Origin: Caballeronia sp. dw_19
GTDB lineage: Bacteria > Pseudomonadota > Gammaproteobacteria > Burkholderiales > Burkholderiaceae
Assembly (NCBI RefSeq): GCF_018449515.1
Contig: NZ_JAAVUQ010000016.1
Location: 118,297-182,296, forward strand
Length of the DNA: 64,000 nucleotides
Reading direction: 5' to 3'
A program made the position numbers and the translations under genes. The notes under the pieces were generated by a model. It had not been told where the DNA came from. It did no database searches and saw nothing but the letters and a program-made list of their open reading frames with translations. Shown in pieces: positions 33,866 through 42,517 of the stretch. Every line of letters starts with the position of its first letter. Position 1 is the stretch's first letter.

Positions 33866-34887
33866 AAACCGGTCCACATGGGCGACGTTTTGCCCGAAAT
33901 CTTTTCAGCCGGCAACAGTGGCCGGTCGTGCTCGCGCTGCTGTTGCTGGTCGCCGCGCTCGCAATGCCCCCCGTCATTTTGCCGCGCGATACCGCGCGTT
34001 ACATCGTCACCTTCGATATCACGCAAAGTATGGACACCGAGGACGTGGGCTCGAACGATGCGCCATCCAGCCGGCTTGATTTCGCCCGTGCCGCCACACG
34101 TGAAACGTTGGGAAAATTGCCCTGCGGATCGAAGGTCGGATGGAGCGTGTTTACCGGACAACGTACTTTGCTGTTGTTGCCGCCCGTTGAAGTCTGCCGC
34201 AATTTCGACACGCTGCTGTCGTCGCTAAATGAAATCGATGGGCGCATGCGCTGGACAAACTGGAGCCGCGTGGCTGAGGGCGGCATCTACTCGGCGGTGC
34301 GAACGGCGCAGGAAGTCGGGCTGGATACCGCGGTGATCTTTGTGACCGATGGCCAGGAAGCGCCACCCGTGTTGCCATCAAATGACCGGGTGCGCGAAGT
34401 GGCCAGCGGCAAGGTTCATGGCTGGCTAATTGGCGTGGGCGGGGACCAGCCCGCCAACATTCCCAAGACCGATGCCAACGGCAACAGGGTGGGATTCTGG
34501 CATGCCGATGATGTGATTCAGGTCCCGACCATACCGGGCAAGCCGACTACCGTGGAAAGCCACGAGGAGTTGTCGCAACTGCAGGGGGAGTACCTTGCGT
34601 CGGTTGCGTCACGGATTGGCTTTAAGTATCAGCGGCTGTTTGGCGCCGAGGCGTTGACCCGCGCCATGCTCGATCCGCAGTTGATGCACCGGGAGCCCGC
34701 GGCGACCAATCTTAACTGGTGTCCGGCGTTGCTTGCGTTACTGCTGCTAACCTGGCGATTTTTACCTTCGTGGGGTTTGCGAGGCTTGCGTTTAAGACGG
34801 CGCCAGACGGTGAGCAGTTCAGCTTCACATGCTGGCGCGAAGCGAGCGGTGACTGGCCAGGATCATGTGATCCGGATAACTATGTAA
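33862..34887 (+). CDS. mxaL: MxaL, vWA-domain membrane protein
   Basis: A 341-residue protein beginning at GTG (overlapping the mxaK stop). One N-terminal membrane helix (~residues 20-40) precedes a vWA domain whose MIDAS is the variant FDITQSMD (DxTxS); a second helix lies near residue 290 (LALLLLTWRFLPSW). MxaL is the second vWA protein of the methanol dehydrogenase maturation set. Last of the six-gene mxa run. Confidence 0.75.
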   Translation: MKTGPHGRRFARNLFSRQQWPVVLALLLLVAALAMPPVILPRDTARYIVTFDITQSMDTEDVGSNDAPSSRLDFARAATRETLGKLPCGSKVGWSVFTGQRTLLLLPPVEVCRNFDTLLSSLNEIDGRMRWTNWSRVAEGGIYSAVRTAQEVGLDTAVIFVTDGQEAPPVLPSNDRVREVASGKVHGWLIGVGGDQPANIPKTDANGNRVGFWHADDVIQVPTIPGKPTTVESHEELSQLQGEYLASVASRIGFKYQRLFGAEALTRAMLDPQLMHREPAATNLNWCPALLALLLLTWRFLPSWGLRGLRLRRRQTVSSSASHAGAKRAVTGQDHVIRITM

Positions 34888-34898
34888 AGGGCCGCGGC

Positions 34899-35504
34899 AT
34901 GGAGAATCGAATCATCGACTCGTGGATACCTATGGCCATGCTGCCGCTGCGAAGCGTTTTACATGACGGACAGCGGCGCACATTGCGTGTTCTGCGCTGT
35001 GTCGCGCTATGTCTTGCAGTAGTCACTGCCGGATCGCAGGCAATGGCTGCGACACGGTCGATTGCTGTTATCGACTGCACGCTCATCGACGATAACGCCT
35101 CTTACAACGACGCCGATACCAACCGCACGCAACAGGCCCGCGTTGTCTTGATCAGCGATGACCTGCGCGCCCAGTTGCGTGACCGCCAGCTTTTTCGTGT
35201 CGCAGATAACGCGCCCGCGAGCGCCATGATTGCGCAACTTACGGCGGCGCAGAATATGAACGCGTGCAACGGCTGCGAGCGGCAAGTCGGACGCAAACTC
35301 GGCGTTGAGCGTGTCGGGGTGTGCTGGGTGCAGAAAGTCAGCAACTTGATCATCAACATCAATCTTCGCGTGGAAGAAGTGGAATCGGGCAAGACCGTGT
35401 TCGAGCGCTCGGTCGATATTCGCGGTAACACGGATTTGTCATGGCGTCGCGGCGTCAAGGCGCTGGTCGACCGTCTCGCCGACGACCCTGATGCAACTCG
35501 CTAG
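34899..35504 (+). CDS. DUF2380-type secreted protein
   Basis: A 201-residue protein with a hydrophobic signal (CVALCLAVVTAGSQAMA) and a mature domain starting TRSIAVIDCTLIDDN that resembles DUF2380/DUF3280 proteins, which recur near PQQ-dependent alcohol oxidation genes. Four cysteines include the pair NACNGCERQ. ATG 34899 follows an AGG; the gene starts 11 bases after mxaL, so it is likely in the same transcript. Function unknown. Confidence 0.65.
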   Translation: MENRIIDSWIPMAMLPLRSVLHDGQRRTLRVLRCVALCLAVVTAGSQAMAATRSIAVIDCTLIDDNASYNDADTNRTQQARVVLISDDLRAQLRDRQLFRVADNAPASAMIAQLTAAQNMNACNGCERQVGRKLGVERVGVCWVQKVSNLIININLRVEEVESGKTVFERSVDIRGNTDLSWRRGVKALVDRLADDPDATR

Positions 35505-35655
35505 ACCCGCGGGCGCGCTGTCGAAAGACGCTTTCGGGAGAATCTCCTGCCCCGATACGTTGTCAAGGACCGCCATGATGGGCTAAGTTGGCCTTTGGGT
35601 CCGCGATGTCCGAAGACATCCGGTGCACCGACCAGAACAATAGACGGAGACGAAC

Positions 35656-36780
35656 ATGCATTTGAAAAAGGCGACGGCGTATCTGGCGCTCGCATCGGTG
35701 GTGACCACTGGCATCACGTTCGGCGCAAGTCCGGCGTGGGCGGCGCCGCCGACAGCTTACGTGACGAGCGAGACAGCGGGGGTCGGCGTGATCGACCTCG
35801 ACCAGATGACACTCGCGAAGACATTCGCGTTCGGCGACGATGGCCCCCGCGGCTTGAGCCTGACTGCTGACGGCCGCCGGCTGCTGCTGGCGAACAAGAA
35901 ACCAGGTGATTTGTCAGAAGTCGATACAGCCACGGGCAAGATTTTGCGGCGGGTGAAGATCGGCAAGAATCCGGAGTTTGTCCGGGTGCATGGCAACTAC
36001 GCCTACGTGACCTACGAGCCGGGAGAGGACGGCGGCCCGCCTCCGGGCGTGTCGGGGGCACCAGGAGCGCCGGGTGCATCAGGAGGAGCGCCTGGAGCCG
36101 ATAAAGGCGGTCCCCCGGGCGCAGGAAAGGGCGATGACAACGCGAATGAGCCGCCGGCGGAGATCGCGATTGTCGACCTGAAGACTTTGCGGGTGATCCG
36201 CTCGGTGAAAAGCGGGCACGAGACGGAGGGTGTGGAGTTTTCCGGCGATGGCCGGGAAATGCTGGTGACCAACGAGGGGGACGATACGGTCTCGGTGTAT
36301 CACGTTGGCACGGGCGCGCCGCTGCGCACGCTCAAGCTGGACCATGGATCGCGCCCGCGCGGCATCAAGCGTTCTCCGGATGGCAAGCAATACGTGGTCA
36401 CCCTTGAGAACACCAACAAGTTCGTTGTGCTCGATGCCCACAGCTTCAAGGTGCTCAAGACTGTCGATACCCAGCTTGGTCCCTACGGTGTCGCGTTCGA
36501 CCCTGCCGGCAAGCGCCTGATGGTCGCGGCGGCGCGCGGCAAGGTGTTGCAGGTATTCGATGCCAGGACCTTCGATCACGTAACCGATGTGCCGGTGGGC
36601 CTGCGTTGCTGGCACTTCAGCTTCACGCCTGACGGCTCGAAGCTGATGCTGGCATGCGGCCGGTCGAACGCGGTGTATGTCTTCGACGCCACCAGCTACC
36701 AGCCGGTCAAGCAGATCGAGGGACTGCCGCTCGCGTGGGGCATCGTGACGTATCCGCACAGCGCGGGGTCGATCGAGTAG
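35656..36780 (+). CDS. PQQ-associated YVTN/beta-propeller periplasmic protein
   Basis: A 374-residue protein with signal peptide (cleavage near AWAAPP) and repeated propeller blades (PRGLSLTADGRRLLLAN, TEGVEFSGDGREMLVTN, PRGIKRSPDGKQYVVT, PYGVAFDPAGKRLMVA, CWHFSFTPDGSKLMLA). It fits the family named PQQ-dependent catabolism-associated beta-propeller. Between the second and third blades (residues ~122-167) lies a Gly/Pro/Ala-rich, collagen-like insert. It probably works in the periplasm with PQQ enzymes, role unproven. A 151-base gap separates it from the upstream gene. Confidence 0.8.
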   Translation: MHLKKATAYLALASVVTTGITFGASPAWAAPPTAYVTSETAGVGVIDLDQMTLAKTFAFGDDGPRGLSLTADGRRLLLANKKPGDLSEVDTATGKILRRVKIGKNPEFVRVHGNYAYVTYEPGEDGGPPPGVSGAPGAPGASGGAPGADKGGPPGAGKGDDNANEPPAEIAIVDLKTLRVIRSVKSGHETEGVEFSGDGREMLVTNEGDDTVSVYHVGTGAPLRTLKLDHGSRPRGIKRSPDGKQYVVTLENTNKFVVLDAHSFKVLKTVDTQLGPYGVAFDPAGKRLMVAAARGKVLQVFDARTFDHVTDVPVGLRCWHFSFTPDGSKLMLACGRSNAVYVFDATSYQPVKQIEGLPLAWGIVTYPHSAGSIE

Positions 36781-36795
36781 CACGCCAGTCTCGTT

Positions 36796-36834
36796 CGCAC
36801 CGGGGATCAGCCGAGACAGATGCACCCCGGTGCG
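36796..36834. terminator. Possible bidirectional terminator between convergent genes
   Basis: CGCACCGGGG (36796-36805) and CCCCGGTGCG (36825-36834) are perfect 10-bp inverted arms around a 19-base loop, sitting between the beta-propeller stop and the TonB receptor stop. No long T-tract on either side. Confidence 0.5.
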
Positions 36835-36843
36835 GAACAAAAC

Positions 36844-39153
36844 TTACTTCCACGCATACCTCAGTCCTACCCAGGCTCCTCGCGGCGCGCCGATGCCAAG
36901 GAACTGCTCATTGGCCGGATTGGCGCCGTTGAAGGTATGGTTCGGACCATCGAAGTCATTCTCGCCAAGGATCGCGAAACTCGCATAACGTTTGTTGAGC
37001 AGGTTCGTGATGCTGGCGAACACCTGTAACTGCTTCGTGATGTTGTAGGTGGTGTCGAGGTCGATCAGGAAATAGCCCGCTACCGACCCGTTCACATCCT
37101 GGTTGTCTTCGTCGCCGCGGGCAAAAATGCTGCCGCGATACGTGAGGTTGGTGCCCACATTCCATTTCGGCGTCGCCGCATAGTCGAGCCGCAACTTGAT
37201 CGTGTTCTGCGGAATGCCGGGAATGCGGTCGCCTGGCTTGACAGTGATATTGCCGTTGGCGTCGGCGCTCGAATTGCTGGAACTGCTTTCGGTCCACGTC
37301 GATTGATACGTCGCGTCCACGTAGCTGTAGCTCGCGGCCACGGCCAGTGGCCCGAACTGCGTGCGTCCGGCCAGCTCGAGTCCCTGCCGGCGCGTCTTGC
37401 CCACGTTCTGGAAAAAGCCGAGCGTACTGGCCGCGCCGTTGCTGCTGACGAACTGGATGTCGTTGTCGAGCGTGGTCCGGTAAAGTGCCGCGCTCCATGA
37501 GGTTGCATGTCCGAGCTGACCACGCGCGCCGATCTCGTAGGTCTTTGAAATCACCGGTTGCAACGACGGGTCCGCAATGAAATCGTTCGGCAGGGAACAG
37601 GGTGAGGCCGGATCGGCACAGGCGAGTTCGATCGCGGTCGGCGAGCGCATGCCTTCGTTGTACGTGGCGTAGGCGGTGAACGTGGGGGTTGGGTTCCAGT
37701 TGATGCCGACCGCCGGATTGAAGCGGGAGAACGTATGGCTGCCGTCGAGCAGCGGCTGTACACCGCTTTCATCGCCGATGACGGACTTGGACCAGTTATA
37801 ACGTCCGGCCAGCGTCATGGACCACTGCTCCGTGATCGACAACGTATCCTCGAAATACACGCCATAGTTTGCGTTGCGCGTCTTTGCATCGGTTTGAGAC
37901 TCATAGGGACCAATACCTATGGTCGCCCTTGAGTCGGTGAACTGGGCGTCTTGTGAAGCCTGCGTGAAATGCGAGTTGGCGAAGTCGCCCGCCATGCCCG
38001 CGACGAACTGGTTCTCCATCCCGGCCAGCTTGTTGAGCAGCGTCATTTGCAGGCTCGCACCGTAGCTGTCCGTAACGATCACGGACTGTTCATTGGTCGC
38101 CTGGACTGTGTTGACGTTGCCGTTGTCATCGACCTCACCGAAGTCGTCGTTAGTGTTACTGCTGGTGTTCACGTTCCGGTAGTGCCGGTAATACATGTTG
38201 CCGCTGATTTGCAGGTTGGGGCTGAAATAATGCTCACCCGACAGCGTCAGGTAGCCAACCTGATTCTGGTTCTGGTCCGGGAATGTGTAGGCCTGCTTGT
38301 AGTTATCGAGGAAGGAGCGGGGGATGGTCTGCGAGCCCTGCAGGTCGTTGTCGGCGCCCCCCATGGACAGTGAAATCGTGGTGTCCGCGTCGGTGTAGCG
38401 CAGCTTGCCGAACGCCTGGCGCAGGCGGCTGGAGTTGTGGTCGGCCCAGCCGTCGTCGTTGGTCGTGTTCGCGGTGAAGTAATAGTCGAGATTCTGGCCG
38501 ATCACGCCGCCTTGCTCTATCTGCGCCGTCTTGCGGCCCCACGACCCTGCCGAAATTTCGGCCTCGCCGCCCGGATTGCTGCGGCCGTTTTTCGTCGTGA
38601 CAGCAATGGCGCCGCCGAGCGTGTTAAGGCCGAAGGTCGGGTTGGAACCGGGGATCACCTGGATCGTGTTGATCGCGGCTTGCGGGATCAGGTCCCAGTT
38701 CACCACGTCGCCAAACGGCTCGTTGATGCGCACGCCGTCGAGGAACACGGACAAACCCTGCGGCGTACCGAGCAGCGGTGACGCGGTGAAGCCGCGATAG
38801 TTGATGTCGGTCTGGGACGGATTGCCCTGGGCTTCGTTGATGTCGACGCTGCCCACATTCTTCTCGAAGTAGTCGGTGAGCACCGCCCCATGCTGCGCGT
38901 CGATCGCGCTGCCCTTGATGGTCTGGACATTGGCCGGCACCTTCTCAAGCGGCGTGCCGATGCCCAGCAGCGGCGTGGTGCCTACCACGACTATCGGCGC
39001 CAGCTGGATCAGGTTCGGCTCGGACGCAGCCACCGGCGGCGAGGCTGCATCTTGTGCCCAGGCCGTGGCGCTGAGGCCGGCAAGCGCGCTGCCCAAGCAC
39101 ACGCGCAGCGCGAATGGAGGCTTGCGAGGACGGTGATGCGGGGCCTGGCTCAT
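36844..39153 (-). CDS. TonB-dependent outer-membrane receptor
   Basis: A 769-residue receptor. The signal peptide ends near AWAQDA; a TonB-box-like PIVVVGTT follows, then a plug domain (VQTIKGSAID, INYRGFTASPLLGTPQGLSVFLDGVRINEPFG, IQVIPGSNPTFGLNTLGGAIAVTTKNG) and a 22-strand barrel ending GLRYAWK. A GGAG lies before ATG 39153. Its position inside a PQQ/methanol island suggests uptake of PQQ or a metal chelate such as a lanthanide carrier; family members for both are known, but the substrate is not readable from sequence. Confidence 0.85.
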   Translation of the reverse strand: MSQAPHHRPRKPPFALRVCLGSALAGLSATAWAQDAASPPVAASEPNLIQLAPIVVVGTTPLLGIGTPLEKVPANVQTIKGSAIDAQHGAVLTDYFEKNVGSVDINEAQGNPSQTDINYRGFTASPLLGTPQGLSVFLDGVRINEPFGDVVNWDLIPQAAINTIQVIPGSNPTFGLNTLGGAIAVTTKNGRSNPGGEAEISAGSWGRKTAQIEQGGVIGQNLDYYFTANTTNDDGWADHNSSRLRQAFGKLRYTDADTTISLSMGGADNDLQGSQTIPRSFLDNYKQAYTFPDQNQNQVGYLTLSGEHYFSPNLQISGNMYYRHYRNVNTSSNTNDDFGEVDDNGNVNTVQATNEQSVIVTDSYGASLQMTLLNKLAGMENQFVAGMAGDFANSHFTQASQDAQFTDSRATIGIGPYESQTDAKTRNANYGVYFEDTLSITEQWSMTLAGRYNWSKSVIGDESGVQPLLDGSHTFSRFNPAVGINWNPTPTFTAYATYNEGMRSPTAIELACADPASPCSLPNDFIADPSLQPVISKTYEIGARGQLGHATSWSAALYRTTLDNDIQFVSSNGAASTLGFFQNVGKTRRQGLELAGRTQFGPLAVAASYSYVDATYQSTWTESSSSNSSADANGNITVKPGDRIPGIPQNTIKLRLDYAATPKWNVGTNLTYRGSIFARGDEDNQDVNGSVAGYFLIDLDTTYNITKQLQVFASITNLLNKRYASFAILGENDFDGPNHTFNGANPANEQFLGIGAPRGAWVGLRYAWK

Positions 39154-39358
39154 GATTGTCTCCTGCAGGGTGTTGTTATCGGTATGACTTCGGTATAAGT
39201 TCGACGCAGAAAATATCCGCGCCGTTGCCATACTGAAAGCGTCCCACAAGATGCGCGTCGTGCAACCGGGAGGTCTTCCCGATTACAGGGGGAAGCATTC
39301 CCAACCCGCTCGGTTCGCACGCGACGCGAGCGCGCGCGCTGAGTAGAATGAGAGCGCC

Positions 39359-40408
39359 ATGCCACCCGATTCCCCGATCTCCTCCGCGCCAGCGCCCGCA
39401 TCTCGTCCGAGCACGCACTCGAGCGTGTGGCGCGATCTCGCGTGCGTGCTGGCGGTCACGGTGCTCGCTGCCGTGCTGTGCATGCGCTTTGACGTCGGCG
39501 AGTTGACGTATTCCCTCACGCGCCGGTTCGAACGCTTCCAGATGGACGAATATCCGCCCACGCTGGTCGTGCTGGCCTTGGGCCTGGCGTGGTTTGCCTG
39601 GCGCCGCTATCGGGAATCACAACAGGAATTGCTGCATCGCCGTGTGCTTGAAGAGCGAGCTGAAAGGCTCCTCGCCGACAACCGGCGTCTCGCCAGCGAA
39701 AGCATCGGGGCACAGGAAAACGAGCGCCGCCATCTCGCGCGCGAATTGCACGACGAACTCGGTCAGTACCTGAACGCCATTGCGCTGGATGCGGGACGTA
39801 TCCGTGATCTGTCAGCGCAAGGCGAGCCTGAAGTCCATCGCTTGTCGCTGGCGGTCATGCAGAGCGCGAGCACGGTGTATCGGCAGATAGGGGGAATGAT
39901 CCGGCGCTTGCGGCCCATCGGACTCGATGAATTCGGCTTGCCGAGCGCACTGGAACATTGCGTTGAAAGCTGGCGTGAGCGCCTGCCACAGGCGTCGTTT
40001 GCCCTGACGGTCGACGGTGACTTCTCGGATCTGGCGGACGTGCTGAATATCACGCTCTACAGGCTGGTGCAGGAAGGGCTGACCAACGTATCGAAGTTCG
40101 CGCGCACATCGCGAGTGGAGATCTATCTGGTTCGGACTGCGGATGATCCGAATGGAGAACGTAAGCAACGAGACGAGATCGTGGTCACCATGACCGACGA
40201 CGGTCCGGGCATCGACCTGACAAAACCGCGTGCGGGCCTTGGATTGATCGGCATGCGCGAGCGCGTCGAGGCGATTGGCGGCGAGTTCCATGTTGCCAGC
40301 CAGCCGGGCAGCGGTTTTTTGTTCTGCGCGCGCGTGCCGGTTCAGGCCGGATTGCCCGAACTGAACGAACCTAGCGAACCCGCCGAGTTGGCGAAATCGG
40401 TGAAATGA
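39359..40408 (+). CDS. Sensor histidine kinase, NarX/DegS-like (HisKA_3)
   Basis: A 349-residue membrane kinase. Two helices (~28-42 and 66-80) flank a very short periplasmic loop, so it may sense within the membrane. The dimerisation motif ERRHLARELHDELGQYLNA places the phosphorylated histidine at ~131, and the HATPase domain shows DDGPGIDL and GLGLIGMRERV. Its 3' end overlaps the tail of the convergent response regulator gene by 67 bases. The pair likely regulates PQQ or alcohol oxidation genes. Confidence 0.85.
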   Translation: MPPDSPISSAPAPASRPSTHSSVWRDLACVLAVTVLAAVLCMRFDVGELTYSLTRRFERFQMDEYPPTLVVLALGLAWFAWRRYRESQQELLHRRVLEERAERLLADNRRLASESIGAQENERRHLARELHDELGQYLNAIALDAGRIRDLSAQGEPEVHRLSLAVMQSASTVYRQIGGMIRRLRPIGLDEFGLPSALEHCVESWRERLPQASFALTVDGDFSDLADVLNITLYRLVQEGLTNVSKFARTSRVEIYLVRTADDPNGERKQRDEIVVTMTDDGPGIDLTKPRAGLGLIGMRERVEAIGGEFHVASQPGSGFLFCARVPVQAGLPELNEPSEPAELAKSVK

Positions 40409-41040
40409 AGGCCCAGGCGGTTTGCCATCTGCGCAAGCTGCACGCCATTGTCCGCGCCGAACTTCTGCCGGATCACCGACTGATGGTTGGCAACGGTCTT
40501 CTGGCTCAAGCCCAGTCTTTCCGCGATGCTCGGCAGCGTATAGCCCTGCACCAGCAGGCGCAGCACCTCGAATTCCCTCGCCGATAAATGGCGTCCCGGG
40601 GGGCCCTCCTGGAACGCGGCCCTGAGCGCCAATGCATGCGACACGTCCGCGCTCAGGTAGCGTGCTCGCCCGGCGACCGCGCGGACCGCTTCGACCAGGA
40701 CATCGGGCGCGCTTGCCTTGGTCACATAGCCTCGCGCGCCGGCATCGAGCGCGCGGCGCACGAAGATGGTTTCCTCGTGCACGCTGAAGATCAGCACATG
40801 AGCGTCGGGTTCACGGGCGAGCATGCGCCGCATCGCTTCAATGCCGCTCGCGCCCGGCAACGCCAGATCCATCACGACAACGTCCGGACGCAATGCACAG
40901 AAACGCTGGTACGCCTGCGCGGCGTCGGCGGCTTCACCGGCCACGCTCACGTCGGGACTCAGTTCGAGCAGGCGCCTGTAACCTTCGCGCACCACGGCGT
41001 GGTCATCGACCAGGAGGACACTGATGTTGGCGATGGTCAT
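40342..41040 (-). CDS. LuxR/NarL-family response regulator
   Basis: A 232-residue regulator: receiver domain with phospho-acceptor Asp58 (VVVMDLALPG) and conserved acidic VDDH, then a C-terminal LuxR helix-turn-helix (LSAREFEVLRLLVQGYTLPSIAERLGLSQKTVANH). It follows pqqE with an ATGA overlap, so it is translated with the PQQ operon. The nearest kinase is the convergent gene at 39359. Related regulators control PQQ-dependent dehydrogenases in pseudomonads and methylotrophs. Confidence 0.85.
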   Translation of the reverse strand: MTIANISVLLVDDHAVVREGYRRLLELSPDVSVAGEAADAAQAYQRFCALRPDVVVMDLALPGASGIEAMRRMLAREPDAHVLIFSVHEETIFVRRALDAGARGYVTKASAPDVLVEAVRAVAGRARYLSADVSHALALRAAFQEGPPGRHLSAREFEVLRLLVQGYTLPSIAERLGLSQKTVANHQSVIRQKFGADNGVQLAQMANRLGLHFTDFANSAGSLGSFSSGNPA

Positions 41041-42245
41041 TTGTGGACTCCCGCGAGATCGGTGACGTTGCGATGGTTTGGGTTGTGATCGTCGGACGCC
41101 GCCGCCAGCCGGCGCGAATTGCTGTCGTTGCGAAACAGGATCGGCTGCTCGTCCGGCTCCCGTTGAACGGATTGAGCGGATTGAGCGGCCGCCTGGCGCA
41201 CCACGTTGATCACGGCTTCGTGGTGGGGCGATTTATCGCAGACCGGATCGGCGTTGGCCGGGTCGCCGGTCAGCAGGTAGGCCTGGCAGCGGCAACCGCC
41301 TGCATCGATGGTTTTTTCCTCGCAACTGCGGCACGGTTCCTTCATCCAGTCGAAGCCGCGAAAGCGATTGAACGCGTCGCTGTCGTACCAGATCTCGCGG
41401 ATCGATGTCTGTTTCACGTTCGGGAAGGTGAGACCGGGCAGCGAACGAGCCGTGTGGCAGGGCAGTGCGGCGCCGTCCGGGGCGATGCCGAGAAACACCG
41501 AGCCCCAGCCGTTCATGCATTTCTTCGGCCGGGTTTCGAAGTAGTCCGGCACGACGAAGAAGATCTTGCAGCGGTCGCCGATTTCATTTCTGTAGCGTTC
41601 AACCACGGCTTCCGCTTCTTTCAACTGTTCAGCGGTCGGCATCAGTTGGGCACGGTTCGCATGCGCCCAGCCGTAGTACTGCGTGTTCGCGAGTTCCAGA
41701 TATTCGGCGCCCATGGCGAGCGCCATGTCGATGATCTTGTCGACGTGAGGCAGGTTGTATCGATGCAGCACGCAATTGAGCACCATCGGAAAGCCATGCG
41801 CCTTGATCGATTTCGCCACGCGATTCTTCAGGTCGAAGGTGCGCGTGCTGCTCAGGAAGTCGTTGAGTTCCTGGGTCGAGTCCTGAAACGACAACTGGAT
41901 GTGATCGAGTCCGGCGTCTTTCAACGCGTCGAGACGCTTGTCCGTCAGGCCGATGCCCGACGTGATCAGGTTCGTGTAAAAACCGAGCTGGCGTCCTTCA
42001 CGTACGAGCACTTCCAGGTCGTCGCGCAGAAGTGGTTCGCCTCCCGAGAAGCCCAGTTGCGCGGCGCCGAGCGCACGTGCTTCGCGCAACACGCCGAGCC
42101 ATTGATCGGTTGACAGTTCGCTGGCGTGGTCAGTGTAGTTCACGGGGTTGTAGCAGAACGCGCAATGCAGCGGGCATCGGTATGTCAGCTCGGCCAGCAA
42201 CCACAGCGGCGGCGCGATCTTGCTCATGTCGCTCATGTTGGTCAT
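41037..42245 (-). CDS. pqqE: PqqE, PQQ biosynthesis radical SAM enzyme
   Basis: A 402-residue radical SAM protein. The cluster cysteines are Cys24, Cys28 and Cys31 in TYRCPLHCAFC, and a C-terminal SPASM region has CMNGWGS, LPCH, CRSCEEKTIDAGGCRCQ. PqqE makes the carbon-carbon link between the Glu and Tyr of PqqA, with PqqD as peptide chaperone. The C-terminal ~40 residues (Ser/Asp/Asn-rich) extend beyond the usual end. ATGA overlap with pqqD upstream and with the regulator downstream. Confidence 0.92.
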   Translation of the reverse strand: MTNMSDMSKIAPPLWLLAELTYRCPLHCAFCYNPVNYTDHASELSTDQWLGVLREARALGAAQLGFSGGEPLLRDDLEVLVREGRQLGFYTNLITSGIGLTDKRLDALKDAGLDHIQLSFQDSTQELNDFLSSTRTFDLKNRVAKSIKAHGFPMVLNCVLHRYNLPHVDKIIDMALAMGAEYLELANTQYYGWAHANRAQLMPTAEQLKEAEAVVERYRNEIGDRCKIFFVVPDYFETRPKKCMNGWGSVFLGIAPDGAALPCHTARSLPGLTFPNVKQTSIREIWYDSDAFNRFRGFDWMKEPCRSCEEKTIDAGGCRCQAYLLTGDPANADPVCDKSPHHEAVINVVRQAAAQSAQSVQREPDEQPILFRNDSNSRRLAAASDDHNPNHRNVTDLAGVHK

Positions 42246-42517
42246 GTTGCGGCCTCCGCGCTTTCCAGCCAGCCGCGGCGCTCGGCTTCGGCGACAAACA
42301 AACGGACTTCTTCGTCAATGCCTTGCGCATTGAAGGCCTGCTGCAGGTCCTTGATCAACATGTCGATATCGCGCGTGCCGTCGCAGCGCTTGAGTATCTC
42401 GCCCGCGCTTTGGTTGAGCTTCACCATGCCTTCGGGATACAGCAGCACATGCGCTTCCTGCGCCGGTTCCCATTGCAGCCGGAAGATTCCCTTGAGCTTG
42501 AGCATGGGCGATGTCAT
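42242..42517 (-). CDS. pqqD: PqqD, peptide chaperone for PQQ biosynthesis
   Basis: A 91-residue protein with the PqqD pattern FRLQWEPAQEAHVLLYPEGMVKLNQSAGEILKRCDG and LIKDLQQAF. PqqD binds PqqA and presents it to PqqE. I start at ATG 42517 (MTSPMLKLKG), which overlaps the pqqC stop; the open frame reaches 42556 but that part is within pqqC. Confidence 0.9.
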   Translation of the reverse strand: MTSPMLKLKGIFRLQWEPAQEAHVLLYPEGMVKLNQSAGEILKRCDGTRDIDMLIKDLQQAFNAQGIDEEVRLFVAEAERRGWLESAEAAT

